Shown: positions 1 to 10,378 of the stretch, piece by piece
Numbering within the stretch: position 1 is the stretch's first letter
Layout of the letters: each line of letters starts with the position of its first letter
Source of the DNA: Thecamonas trahens ATCC 50062
Lineage: Eukaryota > Apusozoa > Apusomonadida > Apusomonadidae
Direction of reading: 5' to 3'
Length of the DNA: 36,408 nucleotides
Assembly (NCBI RefSeq): GCF_000142905.1
Contig: NW_013657634.1
Coordinates: forward strand, 1 to 36,408
Program-made: the position numbers and the translations under genes
Notes under the pieces: model-generated
What the model saw: the letters and a program-made list of their open reading frames with translations, nothing else
What the model was told of the DNA's origin: nothing
Databases searched by the model: none

Positions 1-32
1 CCCCCTCCCCTTCCCCAACAGACACGAGTTGT

Positions 33-3000
33 TTACAGATCGTCAAGCGACGCAACAGCATTGTCTCCACGCAGCCGATGCGATGCTCCACCAATGGTTG
101 CGCCACACTCGTTGCATGCTCCCTGCACCATTGCTCCGCCGCACTCGGTGATGACGTAGATGTGGCCGTTCGGACACTTGAAAAAGTGGCCCTGGCTGTT
201 CCACCCGCCTTTCGCGCTGAGCGTTGCCAAGGCCGTCCTGACGCTCTCCTTCTCCGCATCGCTGAGCGGCTGAAAGAAGATCCCATCCTTCAACGCCGCA
301 GCCATCCGCGTAATGCTGCTCTCCATCACCGCCGCCGACTCGCGCGCTGCCGCATCCGTTGTCTTGCTCAAGGCTTCTAGCACATCCGCAACCGCCTCTT
401 CCATCTCCGGCCAAAGATGGATCTGTTCGCCACTTGGCCGCGCACTCTGCACACCCGCCATGCATCCAAGCACCACTCGGCCGAGATGCAGCGCAACCTC
501 GGTCTTGAGACTTGCTCCACAATCCGCCCACACCGCCATCGCCTCCTCAAGCACTCGCCGCACGCAGTTGTCCACCTCACCTACCATGGCCGCCGCCCGC
601 TGCTCGGCGCTTGCCACAGGGTCGGCCTCGGACTTGAAAAACGCCTCGACTTGCGCAGCATTTGAATCGTGCTTGCGGCGAGCCACACTAGTCCTCGCCA
701 CAAGCTCTGCCACCATCGTATCCACAGCCGGTGTCGTCACGCTCGTCGAAAACCCGACCTGATCCGTTCCGCCGACCTTCACCAGGTACATCGGCGTCAC
801 GTAGCCGTTGTCGTAGAAAACAATCTCTGACGCCGCACCATCCCTAATCCGCCCATGGACGTAGTCATGATTCTTGGGCGGGCGATCGAACCTTTGCGGC
901 CCAGGAGCTAAATACTCGGTGCCGCAGTGCGCAGCAACCACGAGGAGCAACCCACTGCCTTTCGAGTAGGAAATGGCTTTGCGTGGATCGGGCGTGGTGT
1001 AGATGCCCCGACCAAAGGTGCCACCGCGCCCCAGCCGCGCATCGTTGCCCTCGTCCACGATATTGCGCACGGCCTCTTGACTCGTCCCATGAAAGTACGC
1101 TCGGGTTGCTATCACCTTCTCCGCGGCTTTTTTCGCAGCAGCCGCCTTGCCCTTGCCCTTGCCCCTGTACTTGGACCGATGCCGCTTCGTCAGCGCCGCC
1201 AAGAGGTTTTTGCGTCCGTTATCAAATACCTCTTGGCCATGGACAGAGTCGATCCGCACCACTGCCTCCGCACTCATCCCGCACGATGTCAGCGCGTTTC
1301 CAATCATCCGACCCACCGCCGAGTCAAGCTCCACCTCAACGACCTCACCGTCGACCACTGTCTCTAGATCGGCCACAATCCCAGCCCAATCGCCACGTCC
1401 TGATGCTCCTGCACGCGATGGCGCTGCTACCACTGCCGCTGACTTCTGCAGCTTGGCCCGGATTGTCTGCACGTTCCTAGCCTCATGCGCCAGCTCCGCC
1501 AGCTCCGCCATCCCCACCATAGACTCAAGGAGTGCCTTGCGGGTTACCAGTCGCGAGTCCTCGGAGACCATCTCCTGGATGTCAGCCACAAGTGCCTGAT
1601 CAGCAGCGCTCAGCACCGCGTCGTGCCGCAGTCGCGCCATCGCCTCCCCCAACTTGGCCTGCGGCGGACGGCACCGGGTCACCAGCTGCGAGACTTGCTT
1701 GCGCACCTTTGCAGCCTTGGCTGTCGACAGATCGGCGTCGACGAGAGCGCAGTACTTCTTTGACAGCGTCGCCATGGCCTGTCGAAAGTGAAGCCCGTCC
1801 TTTTGCGTCATCCGCGCCTTCTTGAGCTCGTACCGCGCGTACCGATCAACCCCGCATACCGACCGCGCTCGGCAGTGTGGGCACCTGGGCATCGCCGCCG
1901 CTGTCTCCTCACCACTCACCTGTCCGCTGACTGCAGAGGTTACGATGCCATCGAGCGTCTCCACTGTTAGCGCATGTCCGCATGACAGCAGGATGAGTGG
2001 TGACTCATCCGGGTCGTGCTCGACAAGCGACGTGCACATCACCATGTCCACCATGTCGTCTGCGTGTGCCGCCGGCGCACATCCGTCACCGGCGCCGACA
2101 ATGCACTCACGGCAGTACTCGGGCGAGAGGCAAGTCTCGCTGCAGAGACCAGGGCAGCGATGGCCACATACCAGCTTCTTGTCACATCGCGCGTCGCAGC
2201 GAGGGATGCGGCACGGCGCAGAGCACGGGAACGGCGCGCAAATCTGCATCTCCTCACCAAAGTGATGACATGTTCGCGCGAGGCAAGGCTCGACGCATAC
2301 AACCGGACACAGCTTGCCGCACGGCTTCTTGCACGCTCCCGCATGGTCGCACCCCACATCGCAAGGCTCGCTACATGGCGGGCACGGCTCTGAGCCGTGG
2401 CACTTGGCCTGGCACAAGTGCCCGCACATCCCAAGCAGCCGTCCACACTTGGCTTCACACTCGCCATCGTGCACGGCGCCGATCGTCGTCAACTGCGGCG
2501 CCTTTGAGCTGCACAGCGAGCACGGCCGCATACAGGCATGACCACAGGCCAGCTCTCGAGAGCACTTTTTCTCGCAGCGCAGCTTCGACCTAGTGTCGGG
2601 ATCGTTCGCTGCGTGACACGTTGTTGCCTTGAGATGTCCACAGCGCTCGAGTTTGATCTTCACCTTCTTGGTGCACTTGGCCGTCCCACTTGCCGCTTTG
2701 TGACACGGGACTGTCACCGTGTGCTTGGCAGGGCAGTCGGCGACTACCACCGGCACCTTCTCGGTGCACTTTCCGCACTCCTGGTAGCACTTTTTCCGGC
2801 ATGGATGACCATCAGGGCACCCGCGCGGCACCCGCTGGCACTGGGCAAGGCACCGAGTCGCCCAGTGCTCGCGATCTTGGACATGGCATCGGAGTGGGCA
2901 CACATGTCCACATGCCATCAGCGTCTTGCAGAGCTCGTTGCAGCCACCCTCGGGTGATGCAGCTGCCACATCGCTCGCACTTGCCACCCGCTGCACTTTG

Positions 3001-6000
3001 TCGGGATGGTTCGGACACACAAGCTCGAGGTAAGGATGAAGGAGAGAGGCTTCGTCAAGCATCGGCAGCACATCATGTGCCCAAAACTGAGATCCCGACG
3101 CCTCAAACGTTGACGCCGAGCCAAAGAGAATCATGCCGTGCTTGGCCCGCGAGAGGAGCACGTTGGCCCGATTGGCCCACTTGAGGAATCCGATGTTGCC
3201 GCCCGCATTGCTCCGCACCAGCGACACCAGCACAACGTCTGACTCCTCGCCCTGAAAGTTGTCCACAGACGCCACCCGGATCTGGCTGCCGAGCTTGGCT
3301 GTCGTCACGCTCTTGCCCTTGCTCTTACTCGAGCTCCCGGCGTCACTGTCATCTTCCTCGCCGTTGTCGTCGTCACTCTCGGCCAGCGCCGCCAGCTCTT
3401 CGACGTCGGCATCCGAGATGATCACGCGGAGCTTGGACTTTTGGAGCTGACTGCGGATGACCTGCAGCTGGCCGACGTACGGCGTGAGAATGGTGATCTC
3501 GTTCTGGCCGTAGCCCTGTCGCGCGAGAAAGCCCGCCACCGCCACAACCATCTGGGCCTCGGCCAGATTGCTCTTGGACGACGACGTGCCGTTCTGCGCC
3601 CCGGCCTCGGGCCACGAGTGGTCAAAGAACGCAAGCCGGGTGTTGAACCCACGCATCGGCGGATAGTTGTGCACCCTGTCCGCGTCGGCGATGTTGATCC
3701 CGTTTTGCTCGTAGAGCGGCCGAATGGTATCGGCAATGGTGGGCGCCATCCGCCACTGCACCGTCAACTCCTGCGACGGCAGCGGCGCGTCCGGGTCTGA
3801 GATCAGCCGCTCAAACGTCGAGACATCCAAGTTATGCCCCCGTCCCGATTCGGTCTGCAGCTGGTAGCTGTTGACCTTGGGTCGGAGCTGGAAGTGATCA
3901 CCGATGAGCACCACATGCTCCACGCCCTTGGACAACGTCGCAAAGAGGTGCGCTTCAGACACTTCGGCCGCCTCCTCGCACACCACCACCTTGGCAATCC
4001 CGGTGAGACTAGCCCCGTACTTGGCCATCCCGGACGTTGTCGCGCCTATCACCTGCATGTTCAGCAATATCTCACGATTACGCGACGCCTCGACCTCCTC
4101 CATCGCCTTTCGCGCATTGGCGTGGCCTTTCTCGTACATCTCCAGCTTCTCACGCCACTCCATCGCAAAGTGCGCCCGAATCGCTGCCACCACCGCGTTC
4201 CGCTCGGCTTGTGTCAGCTTCTGCAAGTCCCGACTCGTCAGCTCGTCAAGCACCACTTTCTCGCCAGTCGGTGCAGCCCTAGACATCAGCTTCTGCACGA
4301 GATCAGCCCGCTCACGCTTGAGCGCAGCGAGATGCTCAGCCTGCTCAGCCCGCGCCGCTGCCACCTGCTCCTCAAGCCATGGCTGCGACGGTGCGCCGCC
4401 ACCTGCGCTCGGGCCTTCGCCCCCAGTACCGAAAACGGGTTTTTGCTCATAGCTGGGAGGCCGAGCTCCTGCTGGCTCTTCTTGCGCTCTCGTCCGTCGG
4501 CCATAGTTGCACTCTCGATGAACTTGATCTGGGCCTCGACATCGCGCTTGCGCTCCCGCCACACTGCGCACCGCGCCCACTCGCTCAGCTCCATGCCGGC
4601 AGAAAGGTTGTAAAGCGAAGCGACGAGCTCGTCAACCGAGCCATGGCTCTGCCCATCGCCCTCGGTGTACAGCACTTCAACCATGCTGTCCAAGTCGGCG
4701 TTGCAGAGCTTGCTCACATCGAAGTCGTAGCTCCTGACACAATCCAGCGCCTTGCGCATGGCCCTGCCGTAGTCGCGATTGCCGCGATCGTTGTTGTGCC
4801 TCAACCGGAGGTTGTGAAGTGAGAGCTCCTGCAGTGCCTCCGACTTGGAGCGTGCACCGACACGAGCAATCTTGGTCATGCCCACAGCGAGAAGCGCTTC
4901 GAGGAACTGGTCGAGCGCATGGTTGGTGAAGCAGACACAGAGAATCGGCCCGGACACATCATCAGGGCTCCGATCAAGGATGGCGCGCAGCAGCTGCACA
5001 ATTCGCACGCCAACGTAGGTCTTGCCGGTTCCAGGTGGGCCCTGGATAATGCTCATTCGCGTCGTGAGCGCGAGCTTGATGCATGCCACCTGCGCCTCGT
5101 CGAGCGACGACGCGGCCAAGAGTGAGGCACTTGGGAAGCAAGCTGGATCATGTGGGTCATAAGAAAGGTAAGCATCGCCCATGGTCTCCTTCTCGGCATC
5201 GGTGAGAACCCACGAGAGATCGATTCTGTCGAGCGACGCGATGTAGTTTGGGATAGACAGCCGCGGACCGCGCGATCGCGGCGACTGGGTGAGCACGTCG
5301 CGGAGGTCGAGAGTGAGCAGCGAGTCTCGACCGAGCCTCTGAAGCGAGTTGAGAACATGCTCGTAGGCAAAGAACGAGTCTCCGGCAGAGATGATAAGGG
5401 TGAGAGTGCCGCGGCGGTACTTGATGAGGTCGTCCATGCCGGCAATGCCAACCCGCTTGCGCCGCGAGTTGGCGACCAGATCCCCGACCAATAGATCAGA
5501 GTGGACGACCTTGGTCCCGATGCCGCGGATGGTCACGTAGCCACACGCTCGCTCATGGTCAAAGTCGTACCGCGACTCGCCGCGTGGCCGCGTCAGAAAG
5601 CAAACTACACCCGTGAACGAGTTCCCGGCATCGTCACAGATCGTGACGAGCGTACCGACCGAGAGCGTCTTGCTCTGCCCCCACCACTCCTTCATCGCTT
5701 GCAGTGACGTCTTCCACGCGCGCTTCTTCTCGTCATCACTGGGCAAGCCCGGCCAGGCGGCGGTGCCTTTCTCGAGCGCCTTGTCTGGGACTCGGAACTG
5801 GATGGTAGCGGTTGAGCCGGCGCGCTTGTCGAGGCCCATGTGGATGACAGAGGCGTGGCCGAGGACAATGATGTCGTTGGCTGACTGGCGCACAAAGGCT
5901 GGCGCATTGCTAAGGACTTCCTCGAGGCGATGGCGCTGCTCCTTGAGCTTGCGGGGGCTCTTCGAAGACTTGCTTCGCGATGAGCGGCCGCTGTGGCGGA

Positions 6001-7573
6001 GCCGGATCCGACCAGCTGCGTTGGCAAGGAGAGGCAGCTGGCTCGGCTGCATCTCCTTGGCCAGCACAAAGCCAGCGCGCATCGGCTCGAGCATGTCGTG
6101 CCGCATGAGCCGAAAGTTGAGATCGAGTAAGCCCTCAAGCCGGTAACCGTCGTCATCAAGCGAGCGCGGCGTCTCGATGTGGAGCATGCTCTGCGCCTCG
6201 CCCGGGTCGAGCTCACGAAAAGCTGCGAGCGGAAGGTCCGCAGCGGTCGACGGATGCGGACGAAACGGAAGAGCTAGATCCGTGCCGGTGTAGGCGAGCT
6301 CAGCAAGCTGCGGCGCGACCTCGATGCACCGATAGTCAGCCCGATCGTTGCGGAACCGCGCACCTGTGGCAGCCATCTCACCAGGCAGCTTGGCCACGCG
6401 CGGCAGCTGCCGGCGGGACTGTGGCGGACGCGGTCGTGTCGCGCCCCTACCCGATGCCGACACAGTGCTCGGCTGATGCCGCACCAGATTCACCAGGTCG
6501 TCCAGTGCACACTGCGTCTCATGCGAGAGATCCCCGGACATAACGGCAGTTTGGGCGCCAAGAGCCGCAAGGAGGTCAGAGACCTCACAGGGAACAACGG
6601 CGTCTGCCCCCCCGAGACTGTAGTTACCGGTCTTTGGATCGGCAGCCATCACCATGGCATAGGCTGCCCGAACAAGACCACGAAGCGCGCACTCGTCGAT
6701 GCTTCTCATGGCCCCGAGCACCTTGATGTTGCGGAAGAAGACGCCATGAGCGACGGCAAGGACAATGTCGGCCTTGACATTCGACCGTATGATGCGAGAA
6801 ATACTCGAGCCAAAGATGACGTCAAGAAAGCGGCCGATGCTTTCGACAGCCATGCTCGAGAGGTCGGCGGTGATCAGCTTCTTGAACGACGACATGCTCA
6901 CTTTGTCCCCAATGACGTCCTCCAGAACACCAACGCCTGACCGGGACTTCACCGCTTTGGCTGTCACTCCGACCAGGGCATCGATGAGGCGATGGGCACA
7001 CCACCCAGTCTTCCCCACCTTCTTGAGCTTCCAAAGCATATCGGTGTGAGTGGCCTCCCTCTCCTCTGCTTCGGGATTGTCTGCTGCGCCCTTGCCGTGA
7101 CCACGACCGTGACCACGACCTCGACCGCGACCGCCGCCGCCACGGCGACCACGACCACGACCATTGCCGCGACCACGGTCTCGGCTGCGGCCACGGCCAC
7201 GACCACCACCGCGACCGTGGCCATGGTTGCTCTGCTTTGTCTTGTTGTGCTTGCGCTTGCCGTCGCCGTTGCCGTTGCCGCTGCCGTTGCCGAAAACGAA
7301 ACTGCCCTCAGTTCCAGTCGACCGATCATCCGACCGCATCGAGCCACTGCGGGTCCCCCCACCCTTGCCATTGGCCCAGCCCTTGCCCTTGTCCTTGCCC
7401 TTGCCCCCACTTCTCTTAATGCTCTGCCTGTTGTTCATGGGCCTCTCGGTCTGAGCTTGCCGCTTCTTGCGTTCTTGGTAAAGCTGACCAAAACGGAGAC
7501 GCGTGCCGAGAGAAAAACTGACGTCGCCAGAATCGACCTCGCTCGGTGGTGCGGCAGCTAGGAATGTGGCCAT
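33..7573 (-). CDS. ZNFX1-like SF1 RNA helicase with NFX1 zinc fingers, PARP domain and RZ finger
   Basis: This is a ~2,497-aa protein if the open frames 7573-4430 and 4382-33 are joined across a 47-nt intron. Order of domains: a Gly/Arg-rich tract (residues ~110-165), a ZNFX1-type helical region, Walker A GPPGTGKT (~845), the SF1 motif II variant CEEAAE (~1184), then GDHFQLRPK, QWRM and LSRAKHG motifs typical of the UPF1/ZNFX1 helicases. A long Cys/His region with CGHxCxxxCH units follows (~1500-1890) and ends in a RING-like CPHC. After it comes a PARP-type ADP-ribosyltransferase core (HGTS, RGIYTT, SEIVFYD; ~2140-2250). The last ~55 residues are an RZ finger (CPNGH...CGGAM...CNECGATIGG), the hallmark of ZNFX1/RNF213. 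ZNFX1 proteins bind RNA and act in small-RNA inheritance and antiviral sensing; the same general role is inferred here. Start: ATG at 7573; ATG 7597 is also in frame. The PARP insertion is the odd part. Family assignment is firm; the exact junction is not. Confidence 0.85.
775..1105 (-). other. PARP-type ADP-ribosyltransferase domain inside the ZNFX1-like protein
   Basis: About 110 residues read YFHGTS, then GRGGTFGRGIYTT, then SEIVFYDNGYVTPMYLVKV. This matches the second half of the PARP fold, from the donor-loop His to the last strand. The candidate catalytic triad is His (codon 1089-1091), Tyr (999-1001) and Glu (825-827), in the order and contexts known from PARP1 and tankyrase. All three are present, so activity is plausible. 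Whether it makes mono- or poly-ADP-ribose cannot be told from the sequence. The domain lies between the RING-like cysteines and the RZ finger. Confidence 0.75.
4383..4429 (-). other. Probable 47-nt intron in the ZNFX1-like gene
   Basis: The N-terminal frame runs through the Walker A helicase half and the C-terminal frame carries the rest; they overlap at 4286-4580 in different frames. A GTACTG donor (4429) and a CGTCGCAG acceptor (ending 4383) would join TTT TCG to CCA TGG in phase 0 and restore the frame exactly. The GTAC donor resembles the other introns of the window. Alternatives are a missing A in the AAAAA run just upstream or a -1 ribosomal frameshift there. Confidence 0.5.
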
Positions 7574-7718
7574 GTGTAACTTCCGTTCTCCTGGCATGTT
7601 GAGGATAGCCACTGACAAGAGCGATGTGATGCGGTATGGGAGCTGTGGGGCGGTGGCCAGTCTGATGGCTCGGTTGGTGGCTAGCATAGCCATCATCGCT
7701 TTGGAAAACAAGGGTGAT

Positions 7719-8177
7719 TTACGTGCGGTCGGCAAGGGTGGCACGGAGGATCTGCTGCTGCTCGACAAGCTTCGACTCGAGCTGATCGATCTCGGTCTGC
7801 AAGATGCCACAGTTGATGCAGTCGTTCTGCATCGCCTCGGCCTCGGCCAACTCGGTGCGGAGGCGGTGGATCTCCTCGCAGAAGTCGCGCTCGCGGGCAC
7901 GCATGTCCTCGACTTCGGCGGCGAGGTTGGCGCACGATGCTGTGGTCCAAGCAACAGCCTCGGCACAGCCTGTAGAGCTGAGCTGCACTCGCAGCCGGTT
8001 GCAGGTGCCAGCACCTCCACGATCAACCACCTGCGCGAGGAGAGCGATCACGCGGTCGGCTGGAGCGCCGACGGCCACAGCCGCTGCTAGCTCTGTGATC
8101 TCGGTCATGATGTCCGCGTACTCGTTGGCCTCATGGCAGAGAGTGGCATAGTCAGCGCTCGACGTGGTGTGGGACAT
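7719..8177 (-). CDS. Small coiled-coil protein, function unknown
   Basis: An open frame of 152 residues. The N-terminal half is Ala/Val rich with scattered Cys. The C-terminal half (from ~residue 85) has heptad-like runs such as LAAEVEDMRARERDFCEEI and LQTEIDQLESKLVEQQQIL, so a short coiled coil is likely. It begins inside the tail of the upstream ankyrin open frame and ends about 145 nt before the ZNFX1-like start, all on the same strand. No family is recognised. It could be a separate small gene or a 3' exon of the ankyrin gene; I saw no convincing splice pair that decides this. The stop codon lies in a GCACGTAA motif that also recurs upstream. Confidence 0.45.
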   Translation of the reverse strand: MSHTTSSADYATLCHEANEYADIMTEITELAAAVAVGAPADRVIALLAQVVDRGGAGTCNRLRVQLSSTGCAEAVAWTTASCANLAAEVEDMRARERDFCEEIHRLRTELAEAEAMQNDCINCGILQTEIDQLESKLVEQQQILRATLADRT

Positions 8178-9637
8178 GATGGACAGTGCTTGTCGAGATG
8201 CGAGAGCAGTGTGACTACCTGAGCCCCACCAAGGAGAACTGCGACTCGTGCTTCTATGGCTCGGCCGACGTCACACTCTTCTTCCACTCGTTCCCGTTTT
8301 TGGGAAATAGTATTGTTTCCCTGCCATGCCGGGTCGCGACCATGCCAGCCAGGTATGGCCCATGCTACAGCCATGGAAAACGGAACGCAAATCGTGCGCA
8401 GAGTGAAAGGAAGCAGAGCCGATCGGGGCTTGTGATGGAGCAAATACGCGGCGAAAAACAAGTAGAGGCGGCGTGCAGCGAGCAGCGAGCTGGCGTAAGT
8501 GATGGGAGCCTCGCTGCATTCGAGTAGTCGAAGGAGGTCGACATCGGAGATCTGCTCATAGTCGCACGCGTGGCTGTGAGATAGTTTACGTGTGCCCATG
8601 GCGGCTGAAAGGAGGTACCTACAGCGGCTCCAGCTCGTGGTCGCTGGCATGGTCGTCGTCATATCATCGGGATGAGGTGCTGGGATAAAGAGTGGCGAGT
8701 CGTCGGGGAGCTGCTCAGGTGGGCCGGCGACGACGACATCGGGGTGGGCGAGGAGAAGGCAGACGATGGCAGTGTCGGAGTGAGAGAGGGCGATGCGGAG
8801 TGCGCGGTTGTTGCCGGCGGCCGGCTGGATGGCCGGGTGGTTGAGGAGGAGGGAGACGCAGGCGTGCTGGCCGGCGTCGACAGCGGCGTCGAGGGAAGGC
8901 GCGCCCGGTACAATGGCGGCGTGGGTGAGGAGGAGGGCAAGCGCGCGGGCATGGCCGGCAGTGGCGGCAGCCAGCACCGGCGCATTGTCGCCGGTGGCCG
9001 GATCGACAGCCTCGTGGGCGAGAAGGAGGGCGAGGGCGTCGACAGCATCCGCGGCGGCAGCGGCGACAACCGCAGCGTTGTCGGCGTCGCTCGGGTCAAC
9101 TCGCCGGTCGGCAAGGAGCAGGGCGAGTGAGGCGACGGCATTGGCACTGGAAGCCGCCCGGACTGCTGCGTTCTCGCCCTCCATGGGATCGACGTCGGCG
9201 TGGGCGAGGAGGGCAGCGACGATGCGCTGGTGATCGGCGCGGGCTGCGGCGACGAGCGGCGGATCGAGGCCGGGCACACGAGCGGCGACGACATCCGAGC
9301 GCGCCAAGAGCTGGGCCACTAGCTGGCCCCAGACGGAGTGGGAGGCGACGGCCGATGGCGGCGCGGCGAGGGCGAGGGCGAGGGCACGGGCAGCCTCGAC
9401 GACATCGGCGGGTGGAACGGCCATCTGCGCGGCGCGCCAGAACCGACGCACGGCGCACCAAGCCGGACCGCAGAGCGCGCGGGCTTTGTTCCTTGAAAAC
9501 TCGTCGCCCAAGAGGCAGCGGTGTGCGCGGCGCGAGGTCCGCGCCCAGGCCACAACGTCAGCAGCGGAGAGCACGGCGGACCGCGTCGAGTAGGCGATGT
9601 GGTGGAAGAGCTCGGCGGGAAGCGCAGATGCGTTCAT
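8105..9637 (-). CDS. F-box-like N-terminus plus ankyrin repeats
   Basis: The open frame gives 510 aa. Residues ~5-75 form an F-box-like helical segment (LPAELFHHIAYS...ARTSRRAHRCLL). From ~105 to ~330 there are about seven degenerate ankyrin repeats with the pattern NAAVxAA...AxALLLAxxxVDP. Ankyrin repeats are protein-binding scaffolds, and an F-box-like start suggests an adaptor for a ubiquitin ligase, by inference. It is paralogous in layout to the protein at 13407-14762. The final third (below ~8660) has no repeats. In another frame, an Asp-rich tail ending ...HELEPL and a TAG at 8619-8621 directly follows the repeat region, so the true gene may stop at 8619 after a one-base break near 8650. 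Function of the tail as annotated is doubtful. Confidence 0.6.
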   Translation of the reverse strand: MNASALPAELFHHIAYSTRSAVLSAADVVAWARTSRRAHRCLLGDEFSRNKARALCGPAWCAVRRFWRAAQMAVPPADVVEAARALALALAAPPSAVASHSVWGQLVAQLLARSDVVAARVPGLDPPLVAAARADHQRIVAALLAHADVDPMEGENAAVRAASSANAVASLALLLADRRVDPSDADNAAVVAAAAADAVDALALLLAHEAVDPATGDNAPVLAAATAGHARALALLLTHAAIVPGAPSLDAAVDAGQHACVSLLLNHPAIQPAAGNNRALRIALSHSDTAIVCLLLAHPDVVVAGPPEQLPDDSPLFIPAPHPDDMTTTMPATTSWSRCRYLLSAAMGTRKLSHSHACDYEQISDVDLLRLLECSEAPITYASSLLAARRLYLFFAAYLLHHKPRSALLPFTLRTICVPFSMAVAWAIPGWHGRDPAWQGNNTISQKRERVEEECDVGRAIEARVAVLLGGAQVVTLLSHLDKHCPSCPTPRRALTMPLSAMRPTSTRTS

Positions 9638-9831
9638 GACGGCGAGGCAGAGCAGAGAGAGAGGATGAGCACGAGGAAGTAGTTACGTGTGCCCGTGGCA
9701 ACGGCTAGTTCTGCGGAAGACGTTCTGGTGCGGGAATAACCGCAGTGAGGCGTGCAGCTCCGGCGGAGCGGCGTGGCAGGCTGCGCGGATAAAATTTTAC
9801 GCTTTGGCTGCCAAAGTTGGTCGGGCGCTCC

Positions 9832-10201
9832 TTAGCCCTTTTCGGAATGGACACTTTTGTCCATCGCGGCAAGCCGCGCTCCGCGACGCTCCACAGACGT
9901 CGCAACGTCCGTGAATTGTTGTACAAAAGTAGTACAATGTGTTAATGGCTGCCACAACAGAAAACAGTCGGCGATGCAGAGATGGACGCCGCACGCGGCG
10001 CAAAAGGTCCGCGGCCGCGTTCGATCGCTTACCATGAAGCTTCCGGCATGCGAGGCAGTCGCGTTGCAGAGCGGCTTGTTGGCGAAGGTGGTGATGATAA
10101 GCAGCCGCTGCAGAGGGACGCTTCCACTTGCGCGACGTCGCGGAGCTGACGGCGTCGGGGCTGGCGGCGAGGGCGTCGATGATGTCGTAGAGAAAAGCCA
10201 C
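9832..10201 (-). pseudogene. Broken transposase-type C4 zinc-ribbon remnant
   Basis: Two overlapping minus frames carry the halves of one zinc ribbon. One has RDCLACRKLHGK (near 10040-10065). The other, shifted by one base, has RTFCAACGVHLCIADCF (near 9965-10015). Together they match the CxxC...CxxC..xLCxxxCF pattern at the C-terminus of piggyBac-type (PGBD) transposases. No DDE catalytic core is visible nearby, so this is at most the tail of an element or a small domesticated zinc-ribbon gene. A GTAAGC donor lies at the frame change and a pyrimidine-rich acceptor follows, but splicing there would remove the second half of the finger. Confidence 0.4.
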
Positions 10202-10378
10202 GCGAGCTACGGCGGGGCGTAGGCTCGGCCGCCATCACGTGCGGGCGCGCCTCCCACCTCAAGCCGCAGGCCAAGCAGGCGTCGCGCACCGTCTGCCGGT
10301 AGCCTGGAAATCAAGCATCATGGATTTGTTCACTTTGAGACGCGCGACAACGCGTCCGAACGACCGTACCGTTAAGGG

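Noticed and set aside
78-4613. Many plus-strand open frames opposite the ZNFX1-like gene, up to ~259 codons
   Set aside because: They are antisense shadows in GC-rich coding DNA. They show Arg/Pro/Ser-rich, motif-free sequence while the minus strand encodes clear helicase and zinc-finger domains.
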